A DNA stretch of 64,000 bases from Streptomyces kanamyceticus. Lineage in GTDB: Bacteria; Actinomycetota; Actinomycetes; Streptomycetales; Streptomycetaceae. The stretch is from contig NZ_CP023699.1 in NCBI RefSeq assembly GCF_008704495.1, positions 248,001 through 312,000 on the forward strand, given 5' to 3'. A program made the translations under genes and the position numbers. The notes under the pieces are model-generated. The model was not told the origin of the DNA. It was given only the letters and a program-made list of their open reading frames with translations, and made no database searches. Positions 35,364-43,415 of the stretch are shown here, piece after piece. Each line of letters begins with the position of its first letter. Positions within the stretch are counted from its first letter, which is position 1.

Positions 35364-37748
35364 TCACTCGAAGGTGTACCGCTGTCCGGCCCGCGCCTTG
35401 AACGTCCGCTGCCCGCCGCTCAACAGGCCGCTGCGTACGGTGAGTTCACGGGTCCGCGCCGCCCGTACGACGATGCGGCGGGCGCGGCCGCCCGACCACT
35501 CGATGTCGACGGTGGCGCCGCCGCGCGCCCTGAGTCCGCGCACCGACCCTTCGGGCCACCCCGTGGGCAGCGCGGGCAGCACCTCGATGACGTCGTGCTG
35601 GCTCTGCAGCAGCATCTCCACGACGCCGGACGTCGCGCCGAAGTTGCCGTCGATCTGGAACGGCGGGTGGGTGTCCCAGAGGTTGGGCAGGGTCGAGGAC
35701 TTGAGCTGTTCGCCGAGCATCTTGTGCGCGTGGTCGCCGTCGCGCAGCCGCGCCCAGAAGTTGATCTTCCACGCCTTGGACCAGCCGGTGCCGCCGTCGC
35801 CGCGCGCCGTCAGGGAGACCTTCGCCGCCTCGGCCCACCGGCTGCCCGGCTCGATCTGACGTCCGGGGTGCAGGGCGTAGAGGTGGGACACGTGCCGGTG
35901 GTCGTCGCCCTTGTCATCCAAGTCCGCCTTCCACTCCTGGAGTTGACCCCAGGATCCGACGCGCAGACCGGGGTCGAGCGCGCCGATGGCCTGCTCCAGT
36001 TCGGCGCGGAACGCCGGTGACTCACCGAGCGTGCGGGCCGCCTCCAGCGTGTTGCTGAGCAGGTCGTGAACGATCTGCTGGGCCATGGCACCACCTGCGG
36101 TGAAGTCGCCGTGCTCGGGCGAGTAGCTCGGCGTGACGACGAGCGTGCCGTCGCGCGGATCGGTGCGCAGGTTGTCGAGCCAGAACTCGGCGGCCTCCTT
36201 CATCGCGGGGTACGCGGTGGAGCGCAGGTAGTCCGTGGAGCCGCCGAAGCGGTAGTGCTCGTAGAGCTGTGCGGTGAGCCAGGCCGCGGCCTCGGGGAAC
36301 CAGAAGGCGGTCGACCAGTCGTGCACGCCGGTGAAGCCGTACGGATTGGTCTCGTTGTGCACGACCCAGCCGCGGCTGCCGAACATCTCCTTGGCCGTAC
36401 GGCGTCCCGGCGCGCGCAGGGCTTCGACGAACCGGTCGTACGGAGCGGTGGTCTCCGGCAAGTTGGCCGCTTCGGCGAGCCAGTAGTTCATCTGGAGGTT
36501 GATGTTGGTGTGGTAGTCAGCCGACCAGGGCGGCGTGGTGCTGTTGTTCCACACGCCCTGGAGGTTGGCGGGCAGGGATCCCGCGCGCGACGAGGCGATG
36601 AGCAGATAGCGCCCGTACTGGAAGAAGAGCGCTTCCAGGGCCCGGTCGGCGGCGGTCGCGCCGCCCGTGTACTGCTTCAGGAGCTGGTCGGTCGGGACGT
36701 CGCCGGGCGGGGCCTGGCCGATGTCGAGGGCGACCCGGTCGAAGAGTGCTCGGTGGTCACGCAGGTGGCGGGCGCGCAGGGCGTCGTGGCCCTTGGCGAC
36801 GGCGGCGTCGACGGTGCGGGTGATCGCGGCGTGCGGGTCGTCGCCGCGGTAGTCGGGGTAGGTGTCGGCGTACGCGGTGCCTGCGGCGAGGACGAACCAG
36901 ACGTGGTCGGCGCCGGTCACCGTGACGCTCCCGTCGGCGTGCGCGGTGCGGGTGCCACGCCGGTGCACGACCCGTATCTGGGCCTCGAACACGAGCTTGT
37001 TGTCGGCGAGTTCACCGCGCACGGTGATCCGGTCCCCGGCGGCCTTCGCCGTGAAATCGGCGCGCGGCGAGGTGTACCGCAGGGTGCAGGTGACCTGAGC
37101 GGCGCGCGTCGCGGAGAGCCTGCCGACGATCACGCCGTCCGGGTACGAGGCGAAGAACTCCCGCCGGTGGGAAGCCTGTTGACGGTCGTAGGTGACCGTG
37201 GCGAGGCTCTGTCCCAGGTCGAGGCTGCGGCGGTACGAGGTGTCCGGCGCGTCCGGCGTCCCCGGCATGTCGATGTGCAGGTCCCCGAACGTCTGGTGCG
37301 CGCCGTAGCCGCGTCGGGCCTGGCCCAGCTCGCCCGCGACCGCGTCGGGGGCGAGCCTGCCCTTCTCGTCGAGCTCCGCGCGGACGGCGTCGAGCGCGCC
37401 GGGCCGCGCCGCGCGCCAGTTGCCGAAGTCGTAGCCCTCCCGGGAGCCGGGGCCACCGGTCCACAGGGTCTTCTCGTTGAACTGGAGCCGCTCGGAGGCG
37501 AGGGTGCCGAAGACCATGGCGCCGAGGGCTCCATTGCCGATGGGGAGGGCCTCGCGCTCCCAGTCGGCGGCGGGCGTCCGATACCAGAGCAGCAATTCAT
37601 CGGATGGATCTTTGGTCGCTCCCCCGCCTTCCGCCGCCTCCGCGCCGCCCGCCACGGCGCCTGCGAGTCCGCCTCCGCCCGCTGCGACGGCGGCTGCCCC
37701 ACCGAGCGCGGACTTCATCGTGGTTCTTCGTGTCATCCCCTGAGTCAT
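35364..37748 (-). CDS. Secreted glycoside hydrolase family 95 (alpha-L-fucosidase type)
   Basis: A 794-residue enzyme with a Tat-type signal (RRTTMKSALGGAAAVAAGGG) and the GH95 plan: an N-terminal beta domain (LPIGNGALGAMVFG, LQFNEKTLWTGG) and an (alpha/alpha)6 catalytic barrel with NINLQMNYWLAEAANLPE, SYSPEHGDF (catalytic Glu) and QIDGNFGATSG (Asp). The family cleaves alpha-1,2-fucosides and, in some members, alpha-L-galactosides. The start is the ATG at 37748. It is convergent with the AraC-type gene. Confidence 0.9.
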   Translation of the reverse strand: MTQGMTRRTTMKSALGGAAAVAAGGGGLAGAVAGGAEAAEGGGATKDPSDELLLWYRTPAADWEREALPIGNGALGAMVFGTLASERLQFNEKTLWTGGPGSREGYDFGNWRAARPGALDAVRAELDEKGRLAPDAVAGELGQARRGYGAHQTFGDLHIDMPGTPDAPDTSYRRSLDLGQSLATVTYDRQQASHRREFFASYPDGVIVGRLSATRAAQVTCTLRYTSPRADFTAKAAGDRITVRGELADNKLVFEAQIRVVHRRGTRTAHADGSVTVTGADHVWFVLAAGTAYADTYPDYRGDDPHAAITRTVDAAVAKGHDALRARHLRDHRALFDRVALDIGQAPPGDVPTDQLLKQYTGGATAADRALEALFFQYGRYLLIASSRAGSLPANLQGVWNNSTTPPWSADYHTNINLQMNYWLAEAANLPETTAPYDRFVEALRAPGRRTAKEMFGSRGWVVHNETNPYGFTGVHDWSTAFWFPEAAAWLTAQLYEHYRFGGSTDYLRSTAYPAMKEAAEFWLDNLRTDPRDGTLVVTPSYSPEHGDFTAGGAMAQQIVHDLLSNTLEAARTLGESPAFRAELEQAIGALDPGLRVGSWGQLQEWKADLDDKGDDHRHVSHLYALHPGRQIEPGSRWAEAAKVSLTARGDGGTGWSKAWKINFWARLRDGDHAHKMLGEQLKSSTLPNLWDTHPPFQIDGNFGATSGVVEMLLQSQHDVIEVLPALPTGWPEGSVRGLRARGGATVDIEWSGGRARRIVVRAARTRELTVRSGLLSGGQRTFKARAGQRYTFE

Positions 37749-37791
37749 GACCGGCCACGTTAAAAGTCCGATGACTGGCTGGCAAGACAGA

Positions 37792-37827
37792 GCGCCGCCC
37801 CGTTCCTTGGACGGAACGGGGCGGCGC
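37792..37827. terminator. 15-bp hairpin terminator
   Basis: GCGCCGCCCCGTTCC (37792-37806) and GGAACGGGGCGGCGC (37813-37827) form a perfect 15-bp stem with a TTGGAC loop. It lies downstream of the minus-strand gene ending at 37914 and upstream of the GH95 start. Confidence 0.75.
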
Positions 37828-37857
37828 TTGGACGAATGTGGTGGGCGCTGCCTTCAA

Positions 37858-37929
37858 CCCTGCTGTCAGCCTCGCCGTCGGCCCTGCTGTCAGCCCTGCT
37901 GTCAGCCCTGCTGTCAGCCCTGCTGGAAG
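37858..37929 (-). repeat. 12-bp tandem repeat covering a stop codon
   Basis: Six 12-bp units of CCCTGCTGTCAG: perfect at 37858-37869 and three times at 37882-37917, degenerate at 37870-37881, and partial at 37918-37929. On the minus strand the unit reads CAGCAGGGCTGA, that is Gln-Gln-Gly-stop, in frame with the gene ending at 37914. The final three residues and the stop codon are therefore repeated downstream. Confidence 0.85.
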
Positions 37930-38414
37930 AGTTCCGCGGGCAGCGGCTTCAGGAGCGCGTAGAGGTCGTCGGTGATCGGCCGGTCCCAGGCGGCGATCGT
38001 CACGAGGACGTTGTCACTGCGGTCGAACTGCACACAGGAGATGCGGCTCTCCGAAAGCTTCAGACGGCGCACGATGAGGAGGTTGTCCCCCTGCATCACC
38101 GGCATGTCCTCCGAGGAGACGACCGTGATCTCCTCTTCGTTCTCCAGGGCGAGCAGCAGCTGCGCGACCTCGAAGGGCACCTCTCCGTCGGCGGTCTCCC
38201 TGGCCGGGGACCCCTCGGGAAGGTTGCCGATGATCATCGCGGGGCCGCGGCCGCCGAACAGGTCGTAGCGCAGGAAGACGCCCTGACAGCTGCCGTCGGG
38301 TGCGGGCAGCAGGCCCGCGCCGAGGTTGCCGGGCCAGTCACCGGGGTCCATGGCCAGGACATCGAAGTCCGGGCCCGCGGGTGTGGCGGCGCTGCGGCGG
38401 CGGAGGAAGGACAT
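37914..38414 (-). CDS. Conserved protein of unknown function (166 aa)
   Basis: A soluble 166-residue protein (start ATG 38414, MSFLRRRS) that I do not recognise by family. It has no signal, membrane segment or clear enzyme motif; the text is mixed alpha/beta with an acidic middle (LLALENEEEITVVSSED). The last three codons and the stop belong to a tandem 12-bp repeat, so a point change in the stop would add only Gln-Gln-Gly before the next stop. The ribosome site is weak. Confidence 0.65.
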   Translation of the reverse strand: MSFLRRRSAATPAGPDFDVLAMDPGDWPGNLGAGLLPAPDGSCQGVFLRYDLFGGRGPAMIIGNLPEGSPARETADGEVPFEVAQLLLALENEEEITVVSSEDMPVMQGDNLLIVRRLKLSESRISCVQFDRSDNVLVTIAAWDRPITDDLYALLKPLPAELFQQG

Positions 38415-38711
38415 GCGTCCATGGTACGGGTCGCGCGGCGTTCCCTTGAGCGGGCCCCGGCGCCGGGGGCGTGAACGGTAGCGTCCTTTGCTGCGGGTCC
38501 GTGGGTGCTTGTCGCGCAGTTCCCCGCGCCCCTTGAGAACCAACAACCCGGTCGCGGCCTTCACCGCGGGTGCGTCGTGGCTGAGCGCGCAGTTCCCCGC
38601 GCCCCTACAACGACGGGGCTCGTGCCCCGTAGGGGCGCGGGGAACTGCGCGACAAGCCCCCACCTGCCCGCAGCGACCCAGAAGCCCTCACCGCCCCGGC
38701 CTCGCACAGCG
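38415..38711. other. Intergenic region with dispersed Streptomyces repeats
   Basis: No gene is visible in these 297 bp. Three copies of a repeat with core GCGCAGTTCCCCGCGCCCC are present: direct at 38511-38534, direct at 38585-38608, and inverted at 38629-38657. Nothing else stands out. Confidence 0.6.
38587..38650. repeat. 22-bp perfect inverted repeat made of two dispersed repeat copies
   Basis: The arms are 38587-38608 and 38629-38650, perfectly complementary over 22 bp with a 20-bp loop that holds GGGGC/GCCCC. They could form a very stable hairpin and end transcription from the DUF397 gene. A related copy lies at 42337-42360. Confidence 0.8.
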
Positions 38712-38954
38712 CTACGTCAAGTCGAACTCTCCCTCTCGCGCACCATGCACGAAGGCCCCCCACTCCGCGGGGGTGAAGATCAAGGACGGGCTCTCCGGCC
38801 GTCCACTGTTGCGCATCGCGACGAACCCTTCGACGAAGGCGATCTCCACATCGCCGCGCCCTTCACTGCTCGATCGCCAGTCGGCCGTGCTGAGGTCGAG
38901 CTGCGGCTTGTCCCAGCCCGTGAGCGGGTACTGCTGAGTGGTGCTTTCGGCCAC
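38712..38954 (-). CDS. DUF397 domain protein
   Basis: An 80-residue member of the DUF397 family: DWRSSSEGRGDVEIAF, VAMRNSGRPESPSLIFTPAEWGAFV. These short actinobacterial proteins usually sit beside an XRE-type HTH protein with which they form toxin/regulator-like pairs; no such neighbour is present here. GTG 38954 follows GGAGGAGCACGGAC. Confidence 0.8.
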   Translation of the reverse strand: MAESTTQQYPLTGWDKPQLDLSTADWRSSSEGRGDVEIAFVEGFVAMRNSGRPESPSLIFTPAEWGAFVHGAREGEFDLT

Positions 38955-39061
38955 GTCCGTGCTCCTCCCGAGTGCGTCGTCCGGCGCCAGCCTAGCTTTC
39001 GCTCCGGGTGCCGGACAGGCCGCGGCGGCAAGGCCGCCGCCCGTCCCGCGCGCACGGCCGT

Positions 39062-40264
39062 TCAGGTGGTGGGCGGTTCGGCTCCGACGAGCCACATGGA
39101 GAAGAACTGGGAGCCGCCTCCGTAGGCGTGGCCAAGTGCCCTGCGGGCGCCGTCCACTTGGTGTTCGCCCGCCTGCCCGCGCACCTGAAGTGCCGCTTCG
39201 GCGAAGCGGATCATGCCGGAAGCGCCGATCGGATTGGTGGAGAGGACGCCGCCCGACATGTTCACCGGGAGATCGCCTTCGAGCTCCGTCACGCCGGACT
39301 CGGTGAGCTTCCAGCCCTCGCCCTCCGCGGCGAAGCCCAGGTTCTCGAGCCACATCGGCTCGTACCAGGAGAAGGGCACGTACATCTCGACGGCGTCGAT
39401 CTCCCGGCGCGGGTCCGCGATGCCCGCCTGCCGGTAGACGTCGGCGGCGCAGTCCTTGCCCGCCTGCGGGGACACGAAGTCCTTGCCCGCGAAGAGCGTG
39501 GGCTCGCTGCGCATCGCGCCGCCGTGCATCCAGGCGGGCGGCCGGGGCGAACGGGCCGCGCCCGCGCGGTCGGTGAGGATCATCGCGCAGGCGCCGTCGG
39601 AGGACGGGCAGGTCTCCGAGTAGCGGATCGGGTCCCAGAGCATCGGGGACGCCTGGACCTTCTCCAGGGTGATGTCCCGCTCGTGGAGGTGTGCGTAGGG
39701 GTTCTTCAGGGCGTTGCGCCGGTCCTTGTACGCGACGAGGGAGCCGACCGAGTCGGGCGCGCCGGTGCGTCGCATGTAGGCGCGTACGTGGGGAGCGAAG
39801 AAGCCGCCCGCGCCCGCGAGGAGCGGCTGCTGGAACGGGATGGGGAGCGAGAGGCCCCACATGGCGTTGGATTCCGACTGCTTTTCGAAGGCGAGCGTCA
39901 GGACGGTGCCGTGGACACGGCCCGCGACCAGGTTGGCGGCGACGAGCGCCGTGGAGCCGCCGACGGAGCCCGCGGTGTGCACGCGCAGCATGGGTTTGCC
40001 GACCGCGCCGAGCGCGTCGGCGAGGTACAGCTCCGGCATCATGACGCCCTCGAAGAAGTCGGGCGCCTTGCCGATGACCACGGCGTCGATGTCGACCCAG
40101 CTCAACTCGGCGTCAGACAGGGCACGTTGGGCGGCCTCGCGGACGAGTCCCGCGATGGACACGTCCTGCCGGGCGGCCACGTGCTTGGTCTGGCCGATGC
40201 CGACGACGGCGACCGGTTCCTTGCCCACCGAAGTACCGACCGAAGTACCGACCGAGGTGCTCAT
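39062..40264 (-). CDS. Ltp3-like thiolase-fold protein without the nucleophilic Cys
   Basis: A 400-residue thiolase-fold protein of the non-specific lipid-transfer (Ltp) type. The N-terminus after the TSVG repeat reads VAVVGIGQTKHVAARQDVS; the expected NNNCSTGS loop is replaced by HTAGSVGGS, and the C-terminus reads GHAYGGGSQFFSMW. It resembles, from memory, mycobacterial Rv3523 (Ltp3), a steroid side-chain degradation gene. A catalytic role is likely as an aldolase/retro-aldol subunit rather than a thiolase. ATG 40264 overlaps the stop of the upstream gene in ATGA. Confidence 0.8.
   Translation of the reverse strand: MSTSVGTSVGTSVGKEPVAVVGIGQTKHVAARQDVSIAGLVREAAQRALSDAELSWVDIDAVVIGKAPDFFEGVMMPELYLADALGAVGKPMLRVHTAGSVGGSTALVAANLVAGRVHGTVLTLAFEKQSESNAMWGLSLPIPFQQPLLAGAGGFFAPHVRAYMRRTGAPDSVGSLVAYKDRRNALKNPYAHLHERDITLEKVQASPMLWDPIRYSETCPSSDGACAMILTDRAGAARSPRPPAWMHGGAMRSEPTLFAGKDFVSPQAGKDCAADVYRQAGIADPRREIDAVEMYVPFSWYEPMWLENLGFAAEGEGWKLTESGVTELEGDLPVNMSGGVLSTNPIGASGMIRFAEAALQVRGQAGEHQVDGARRALGHAYGGGSQFFSMWLVGAEPPTT
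40227..40262 (-). repeat. 12-bp repeat encoding (TSVG)n in the Ltp3-like protein
   Basis: ACCGAAGTACCG repeats at 40227-40238 and 40239-40250 with a third diverged copy, giving Thr-Ser-Val-Gly three times at the N-terminus. Confidence 0.75.
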
Positions 40265-41340
40265 CGGGCATCTCCTTCCAGGACGGCGACGAGGTTCTGC
40301 TGGAGGCAGGGCCCTGACGTGGCGTGCGCGACGGCCCTGTCCGACGCGCCCCGGTGGATGCGGGCGGCGGCCTCGCCGAGCCGGATGAGGCCCGCGGCCA
40401 TGACGGGGTTGGCGGCGAGCGCGCCGCCCGATGGATTGACGTCGACGTCGTCGCCGAGTCCGAGGGCCTTGCGCAGGACGACCTCCTGCGAGGTGAAGGG
40501 CGCGTGCAACTCGGCGGTGTCCACGGGCCGTTCGAAGACGCCCGCCCGTTCCGCGGCAAGACGCGTCGAGGGCGATGCGGTCAGGTCGCGCACGCCGAGC
40601 GCGTGCGCCTCGATGCGGTGGTCGATGCCCCGGATCCACGCGGGCCGCGCGCACAGGTCGCGCGCGCGGTCCCCGGCGGCGAGGATCACCGCGGCGGCCC
40701 CGTCGCCGACCGGCGGACAGTCGCCCGTACGCAGGGGGCGTACGGCGTAGTCGCCCTGCCCGGCCGAACTGCCCAGCTGTGCGTGGGGGTTGGCGTCGGC
40801 CGATGCCCGGCTGCGGGTGGCGATCCCGGCGAGTGCGGGCTCGTCGGTCTCCCCCGCGTCGATGAGCGCCTGCGCCTGGAGCGCGGCGAGCGCCACGGCG
40901 TCGGGCCAGAGCGGGGCCACGTAGTACGGGTCGAGCTGTCGGGTCAGGACGTCGCGCACGGAGCCCGGGGACGACTTTCCGTAGGAGTACACGAGCGCGG
41001 TGTCCGCCTCGCCGGTCTGGAGTTTCGTCCACGCCTCGTACAGCGCCCAGGCGCCGTCCATCTCGACGTGCGACTCGGAGATCGGCGGCCAGGCGCCCAC
41101 TCCGTCGAGCGCCATCGTGAAGGAGAAGGCCCGGCCCGCCAGGTAGTCGGACGAGCCCGAGCAGGTGAACCCGATGTCGCTTGTCTTCAGGCCGGTGGCG
41201 GCGAGGACTTCGTGCAGCACCGGCATGAGCATCTCGACCTCGGAGAGCTCGTCGGTGGAACGCTGGTGCCGGGTCTGCCCGAAGGCGACGATCGCCACCT
41301 CGCGGGCGGGCCGCATCACGGACGGCTTGCGGGGCGCCAT
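40261..41340 (-). CDS. Ltp4-like thiolase-fold protein
   Basis: A 359-residue thiolase-fold protein: EVAIVAFGQTRHQRSTDELS, CSGSSDYLAGRAF near residue 60 and ATSGPCLQQNLVAVL at the end. The nucleophilic-loop region (SHVEMDGAWALYEA) has no Cys where a thiolase would have one. It matches the arrangement of mycobacterial Ltp4 (Rv3522), which is paired with Ltp3. It lies between the DUF35 gene and the Ltp3-like gene, abutting the former with no gap and overlapping the latter in ATGA. Confidence 0.8.
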   Translation of the reverse strand: MAPRKPSVMRPAREVAIVAFGQTRHQRSTDELSEVEMLMPVLHEVLAATGLKTSDIGFTCSGSSDYLAGRAFSFTMALDGVGAWPPISESHVEMDGAWALYEAWTKLQTGEADTALVYSYGKSSPGSVRDVLTRQLDPYYVAPLWPDAVALAALQAQALIDAGETDEPALAGIATRSRASADANPHAQLGSSAGQGDYAVRPLRTGDCPPVGDGAAAVILAAGDRARDLCARPAWIRGIDHRIEAHALGVRDLTASPSTRLAAERAGVFERPVDTAELHAPFTSQEVVLRKALGLGDDVDVNPSGGALAANPVMAAGLIRLGEAAARIHRGASDRAVAHATSGPCLQQNLVAVLEGDAR

Positions 41341-42303
41341 CTACACCAGCTCCTTGTACGTGTCGTAGTCGGCGTCGGGTTCGCCGGTGGGCCGGTAGTG
41401 GTCGGGGAACCGGCCGCCTTCGGCCCAGACCGGTTCGACGCGCAGGCCCATGCGGACCTGGTCGTACGGGATGCCCGCGATGCGTGCGTGGAGGGCGAGG
41501 TCGGCGCCGTCGAGGGCGATGTGGGCGTAGACGTACGGCACTTCGATGTCGAGGTTCTTCGCCTTGATGTTGACGATGCAGTACGTCGTGACGGTGCCGC
41601 GCGGCCCGACCTCCACGCGCTCCACCGTGGCCACGCCACAGGTGGGGCAGGCCCCGCGCGGCGGCACGTACACCTTGCGGCAGGACGGGCAGCGCTCGCC
41701 GACGGTCTTCTGTTCGGCGAGGGCGCCGATGTACGCGCTCTGCGCACGGCCCGGCGAGTAGGTGTAGTCGAGCCGCGCGGCCGCGACGATCCCGGTCACG
41801 GGGTCGGCGAACTCACCGCTGTGGGCCGCCGGTTGACGAGCTTCCCCATCCCCCTCGTACGCCTCGAAGCAGGCGATGTCCGTGATGGCGCCCACCCGTT
41901 CGGGGGCCCACCGGATCCGCACGCGCATGCCGCTGCGCACGGCGTCGGGCCCCGGCACGTCGAGGGCGTGCAGCAGCCCGGTGTCGGCGCCGTCGAGCCG
42001 CACGAGCACCCAGGCGAAGGGGGTGTCCAGCGGCTGGCCGCGCCGGGGCTCGTGGTTCCAGGCCCAGGTGGTCACGGTCCCCGTGTCGGCGACCTCGACC
42101 AGCTCCCGTATCTCCTCGGCGGTCACGGGGTCGTACTCGACGGGCGGGACGAGCGTCCTGCCGTCACCGGTCCGCACTCCCAGCACGGTGCGCTCGCGCA
42201 GCCCGGTGAGGAAGGCGCTCTGCACGGGCCCGAGGGACCGGGTGAACGGAAACTCGACAACCAGAGGCGCGCGCAGCACCTCGGGCGAGGGAGCAGAAGC
42301 CAT
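41341..42303 (-). CDS. DUF35/OB-fold protein with rubredoxin-like zinc ribbon
   Basis: A 320-residue protein with two OB-fold-like halves. The second holds a zinc ribbon, CPSC...CPTC near residues 204-221, followed by VERVEVGPRGTVTTYCIVN. DUF35 proteins form tight complexes with thiolase-fold Ltp proteins (the Ltp2-ChsH2 aldolase is an example), and here the gene directly precedes the Ltp4-like gene. It resembles mycobacterial Rv3521. Confidence 0.83.
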   Translation of the reverse strand: MASAPSPEVLRAPLVVEFPFTRSLGPVQSAFLTGLRERTVLGVRTGDGRTLVPPVEYDPVTAEEIRELVEVADTGTVTTWAWNHEPRRGQPLDTPFAWVLVRLDGADTGLLHALDVPGPDAVRSGMRVRIRWAPERVGAITDIACFEAYEGDGEARQPAAHSGEFADPVTGIVAAARLDYTYSPGRAQSAYIGALAEQKTVGERCPSCRKVYVPPRGACPTCGVATVERVEVGPRGTVTTYCIVNIKAKNLDIEVPYVYAHIALDGADLALHARIAGIPYDQVRMGLRVEPVWAEGGRFPDHYRPTGEPDADYDTYKELV

Positions 42304-42336
42304 GAGCGGAACTCCGTTTCACAGGGAGGGCCCCGT

Positions 42337-42360
42337 CAGGGGCGCGGGGAACTGCGCGAC
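42337..42360. repeat. Dispersed repeat copy upstream of the DUF35 gene
   Basis: CAGGGGCGCGGGGAACTGCGC plus GAC, the same repeat as at 38629-38657, here between the crotonase stop and the DUF35 start. Its function is unknown. Confidence 0.7.
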
Positions 42361-42394
42361 CAGCCACGACGCGGCCCGCAGTCGAGGAAGCGGC

Positions 42395-43195
42395 CTACGC
42401 ACGCCGGAAGACAGGGGCCCTCTTCTCCGTAAAGGCTCTGGAGCCCTCCTTCGCGTCAGCGGTGTCGAAGATCGGCCACCCCCTCTTCAGCTCGGCCGCC
42501 AGGCCCTCCGTCTCGGAGATCTCCGCCGCCTCGTACACGGATGCCTTCACCGCCTCCACCGCCAAGGGCCCACACGCGTTGATCTGTTCGGCGATGACCA
42601 GCGCCTTCTCCAGCGCGGCGCCGTCCGGCACCACGTGCCCGATGAGCCCGATCGACGCGGCCTCGGCCGCCGAGTAGGGGCGCCCGGTCAGCAGCATCTC
42701 CAGCGCGTGCGTACGGGGAATCTGCCGCTGCAGACGGACGGTTGACCCGCCAATGGGGAACAGGCCGCGCTTGACCTCGAAGAGCCCGAACGTCGCGGAC
42801 TCGCCCGCGACGCGGATGTCGGTGCCCTGGAGGATCTCGGTGCCGCCCGCGACGCAGTAGCCCTCGACGGCGGCGATGACGGGTTTGCGGGGGCGGTGGT
42901 GGCGCAGCATCGCCTTCCAGTGCAGATCGGGGTCGGCCGTCATCCGGTCCCGGTAGCGCTGTCCGTCCATGCCCTTGCCCGCGAGGGCCTTGAGGTCCAT
43001 GCCCGCGCAGAACGCGCCGCCCGCGCCGGTGAGCACGATCGACCGGACCGTGTCGTCCCCGTCGGCCTCCAGCCAGCCGTCGTACAGGCCCACGAGCATC
43101 GGCAGCGAGAGGGCGTTCTTCGCTTCCGGCCTGTTCAGCGTGAGTATCAGTGTGGCGCCTTCGCGCCGCACGGTGAGGTGTTCCGTGCCACCCAT
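42395..43195 (-). CDS. Enoyl-CoA hydratase/isomerase (crotonase)
   Basis: A 266-residue crotonase: LNRPEAKNALSLPML, an oxyanion loop GAGGAFCAGMDLKAL, and VEGYCVAGGTEILQGTDIRVA. The Glu in the GTEIL segment sits where the catalytic region lies in hydratases. It is divergent from the FadD-like gene and probably acts in the same CoA-ester pathway as the Ltp genes. ATG 43195 follows GGAGGGAG; an upstream ATG at 43213 is less well placed. Confidence 0.87.
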   Translation of the reverse strand: MGGTEHLTVRREGATLILTLNRPEAKNALSLPMLVGLYDGWLEADGDDTVRSIVLTGAGGAFCAGMDLKALAGKGMDGQRYRDRMTADPDLHWKAMLRHHRPRKPVIAAVEGYCVAGGTEILQGTDIRVAGESATFGLFEVKRGLFPIGGSTVRLQRQIPRTHALEMLLTGRPYSAAEAASIGLIGHVVPDGAALEKALVIAEQINACGPLAVEAVKASVYEAAEISETEGLAAELKRGWPIFDTADAKEGSRAFTEKRAPVFRRA

Positions 43196-43303
43196 GTGCC
43201 GTGCTCCCTCCATCGGCCTCCGTCGACGGCCGCCGGGCGGCGGGCCTGTCGGCTGCGGACCTGGAACAGGTTGCAGCAGGCGGGGAGCCAGTTCAATAGT
43301 TTT

Positions 43304-43318
43304 CTGACACTCAGTCAG
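43304..43318. promoter_or_regulatory. Inverted repeat CTGAC-ACTCA-GTCAG in the divergent promoter
   Basis: A perfect 5-bp-arm dyad in the gap between crotonase and FadD-like genes, where TetR-type repressors of fatty or steroid catabolism usually bind. No cognate regulator is seen nearby. Confidence 0.45.
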
Positions 43319-43415
43319 TTTTCTTGTGCGGCGGCCCTTCCCAGTTGGGGGTGCCTCTGCTCTGATGACCGCCAAGCGAGACGTCACAGTGGGCGCCGGG
43401 GTCAGGAGGAGCGCG

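Noticed and set aside
34251..36020. A 589-residue AraC fusion
   Set aside because: The text after residue 290 has no family and is antisense to the GH95 gene. It is the run-on after a single-base loss; the true frame continues in the next one to 35257.
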